Translations under genes and position numbers: made by a program
The notes under the pieces: model-generated
Told to the model about the DNA's origin: nothing
Seen by the model: only the letters and a program-made list of their open reading frames with translations
Database searches by the model: none
Source: Deltaproteobacteria bacterium
GTDB taxonomy: Bacteria; Desulfobacterota_B; Binatia; UBA9968
Direction: 5' to 3'
Assembly (NCBI GenBank): GCA_022545745.1
Contig: JACZQL010000064.1
Span: 1-6,836 of the forward strand
Length of the DNA stretch: 6,836 bases
In this document: positions 5,336 through 6,836 of the stretch, piece by piece
How the letters are laid out: every line of letters begins with the position of its first letter
Numbering within the stretch: position 1 is the first letter of the stretch

Positions 5336-6004
5336 ATGGAGGAATTTCAAGAGAGCATCGCTGAAGGACTTTTGAAGACCGGTTCGGTTCAGGTGTACCG
5401 GGACCGCCCCTTTGTTTTTGTCTCGGGGAGGGTCTCCCCGGTATACGTCGACTGTCGTCGATTGCTGTCCTTTCCCGAGGTCAGGGACGACATCGTCGAA
5501 CAATTGGTAATCAAGGTTAAGAGGGACATTGGCCTGGAAGTCATCGATGTCATTGCCGGAGGAGAAACCGCGGGCATTCCGTACGCGGCATTTGTCTCGC
5601 TAAAGGTCAGTAAACCCATGATTTATATAAGGAAGGCCGCCAAGGGCTATGGGCAGAGCAAACAGATCGAAGGTGTCTTGGAAGCCCAACAGCGAGTTTT
5701 ACTGGTGGAGGATTTGATCACGGACGGAATGAGTAAATTGGGTTTTAACGATGGTATTCGTGCCGAGGGCGCGAGGATCACCCACTGTCTCTGCGTCTTT
5801 GAATACAGTTTGGATCGGCTGGGCCTTTGCGAGGGCAGGAAAAAACTGGCCGAACACGACATTCAACTCCATAGCCTCGTCACTTGGGATCACGTGTTGA
5901 ACACGGGTCTGAGCAAGAAGTATTTTAGCGATCAGGCAAGTCGGGAGATTCAGGACTTTCTAGCAGACCCTGAGAACTGGGGTCGAAAGATGGGGCTAAA
6001 GTAA
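5336..6004 (+). CDS. pyrE: Orotate phosphoribosyltransferase
   Basis: This 222-residue type I phosphoribosyltransferase converts orotate and PRPP to orotidine monophosphate in pyrimidine synthesis. The SGRVSPVYVDCRRLLSFPEVR block (30-50) is the orotate-enzyme signature. IAGGETAGIP (73-82) forms part of the active site, RKAAKGYG (99-106) is the flexible catalytic loop, and VLLVEDLITDGMSK (121-134) is the PRPP-binding loop with its paired acidic residues. The AKGYG loop and EDLITDGMSK resemble alphaproteobacterial-type PyrE more than the E. coli type, judged from memory. The ATG at 5336 gives the normal family length; the longer reading from 5252 overlaps the preceding gene and adds 28 low-complexity residues. 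It follows the DUF1989 gene by 8 bases and converges on fabH with a 16-base gap. Confidence 0.93.
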   Translation: MEEFQESIAEGLLKTGSVQVYRDRPFVFVSGRVSPVYVDCRRLLSFPEVRDDIVEQLVIKVKRDIGLEVIDVIAGGETAGIPYAAFVSLKVSKPMIYIRKAAKGYGQSKQIEGVLEAQQRVLLVEDLITDGMSKLGFNDGIRAEGARITHCLCVFEYSLDRLGLCEGRKKLAEHDIQLHSLVTWDHVLNTGLSKKYFSDQASREIQDFLADPENWGRKMGLK

Positions 6005-6020
6005 ACTGGATAGCTTCGAA
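6005..6020. other. Very short convergent gap between pyrE and fabH
   Basis: Only 16 bases separate the two stop codons. A TTCGAA palindrome is present, but there is no stem with a T-run, so neither gene has a visible intrinsic terminator here. Confidence 0.45.
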
Positions 6021-6836
6021 CTAGAATCGGATGAGCGCGGCGCCCCAGGCGAATCCAGCACCGAATGAGTTAAGAAGGACAGTATCTCCCGCAGCGATTC
6101 GACCCTGCCTCCAGGCCTCGTCCAAGGCCACTGGTACAGAGGCAGCCGAGGTGTTGCCATACTTATCGACGTTTACCACGACCTTTTCTAGAGGCACTTT
6201 CAAGCGTTCTGCCAGGGCGTTAATAATTCTACGATTCGCCTGATGGGGGATCACCAGGGAGACCTCATCGATGCTCACGTTGGCTTCCTCAAGCACCTCA
6301 CGGCTGATCTCTTCCATGGCGCGCACCGCAATTTTAAACACCTCTTTTCCATTCATCGTGATGGTGTGCTGTTTGCTCTCTATGGTCTCAATGCTGGCCG
6401 GTTTGAGTGAGCCCCCGGCGGGTACATAGAGGGTTTTGGCGTAGGAGCCATCCGTGCGGAGCCGGGTGCTGAGGATGCCACGATTGCCATCGCTGGAAGC
6501 CCCTACCACAATAGCGCCGGCACCGTCACCGAACAGGACGCAGGTGGTTCGATCATGCCAATTGATCACCCGGCTCAGGACATCGGTTCCCACCACCAGG
6601 GCATTGCGGATCTTTCCTGTCCGGACAAAGGAGTCTGTTACCGCCAGGGCGTTGAGAAAACCGGAACAGGCTGCGTTGACGTCAAAGGAGAAGACCTTTC
6701 GTGCCCCCAGCATATCCTCGAGAACACACGCGGAGCTGGGCATGGGATAGTCCGGAGTGCAAGTCCCCACAATGATGGCATCAAGGTCGTTAGCCTCTAG
6801 ACCTGCCGCTTGAAGGGCCTGGACTGAAGCATGATA
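6021..6836 (-). CDS. fabH: 3-oxoacyl-ACP synthase III, N-terminus outside the window
   Basis: The frame is open from the right edge of the window to TAG at 6021-6023 and gives 271 residues, of about 320-330 expected. FabH starts type II fatty acid synthesis by condensing an acyl-CoA (usually acetyl-CoA) with malonyl-ACP. The full catalytic triad is visible: Cys57 in DVNAACSGF, His198 in IPHQANRR and Asn228 in YGNTSAAS (numbered from the window edge). LFGDGAGA, TMNGKEVFKIAVRAM and the C-terminal NSFGAGFAWGAALIRF are typical of FabH. A GTG at 6768-6770 lies inside the conserved VGTCTPDYPMPSSAC block and is not the start. It is the last gene of its minus-strand transcript; upstream neighbours are not in view. 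Confidence 0.94.
   Translation of the reverse strand, partial: YHASVQALQAAGLEANDLDAIIVGTCTPDYPMPSSACVLEDMLGARKVFSFDVNAACSGFLNALAVTDSFVRTGKIRNALVVGTDVLSRVINWHDRTTCVLFGDGAGAIVVGASSDGNRGILSTRLRTDGSYAKTLYVPAGGSLKPASIETIESKQHTITMNGKEVFKIAVRAMEEISREVLEEANVSIDEVSLVIPHQANRRIINALAERLKVPLEKVVVNVDKYGNTSAASVPVALDEAWRQGRIAAGDTVLLNSFGAGFAWGAALIRF

Noticed and set aside
1..6836. CRISPR array, insertion sequence or toxin-antitoxin pair
   Set aside because: I found no regularly spaced repeats, transposase-like frame, terminal inverted repeats or toxin-antitoxin-like gene pair anywhere in the window.

Overview
The window is bacterial chromosome with tightly packed genes. Base composition looks to be in the mid-50s percent GC by eye (not computed). 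No ribosomal gene or other marker allows firm placement. The protein types are mixed: ETF subunits that recall actinobacterial-style ETF, an orotate phosphoribosyltransferase that recalls the alphaproteobacterial type, and a FabH of general bacterial type. I would not go beyond an aerobic or facultative bacterium, probably from a little-cultured lineage. The aerobic lean rests on the predicted diiron oxygenase-like protein.

Layout. Bases 1-118 (+) are the C-terminal end of a T4-type (GH24) lysozyme, followed at once by a short hairpin. A gene-free gap (119-261) separates it from a convergent minus-strand unit running 3053 to 262. In transcription order that unit is a short PaaA-like ferritin-fold diiron protein (2337-3053), an unrecognised 62-residue acidic helical protein (2130-2318), a 119-base spacer rich in competing inverted repeats, then etfB (1231-2010) and etfA (262-1230), which abut with no gap. 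A divergent intergenic region (3054-3234) carries a 13-bp-arm palindrome between two candidate promoters. On the plus strand follow nicotinate phosphoribosyltransferase (3235-4605), a DUF1989/urea-carboxylase-associated protein (4680-5327) and orotate phosphoribosyltransferase (5336-6004). A convergent fabH (6021-6836, minus, start outside the window) closes the window.

How the genes may work together. EtfBA is a soluble two-subunit electron carrier that normally takes electrons from acyl-CoA or related dehydrogenases. Here it lies downstream of a lone PaaA-like diiron subunit, with no PaaB, PaaC, PaaD or PaaE in view. The most interesting reading, which is inference, is a reduced PaaA-type oxygenase or oxidase whose redox partner is ETF, with the 62-residue protein as an accessory. 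The plus-strand trio combines two PRPP-consuming enzymes (NAD salvage and pyrimidine synthesis) with a DUF1989 protein that has no urea or guanidine carboxylase beside it. That hints at a nitrogen-compound role other than the usual one, or only at convenient co-transcription.
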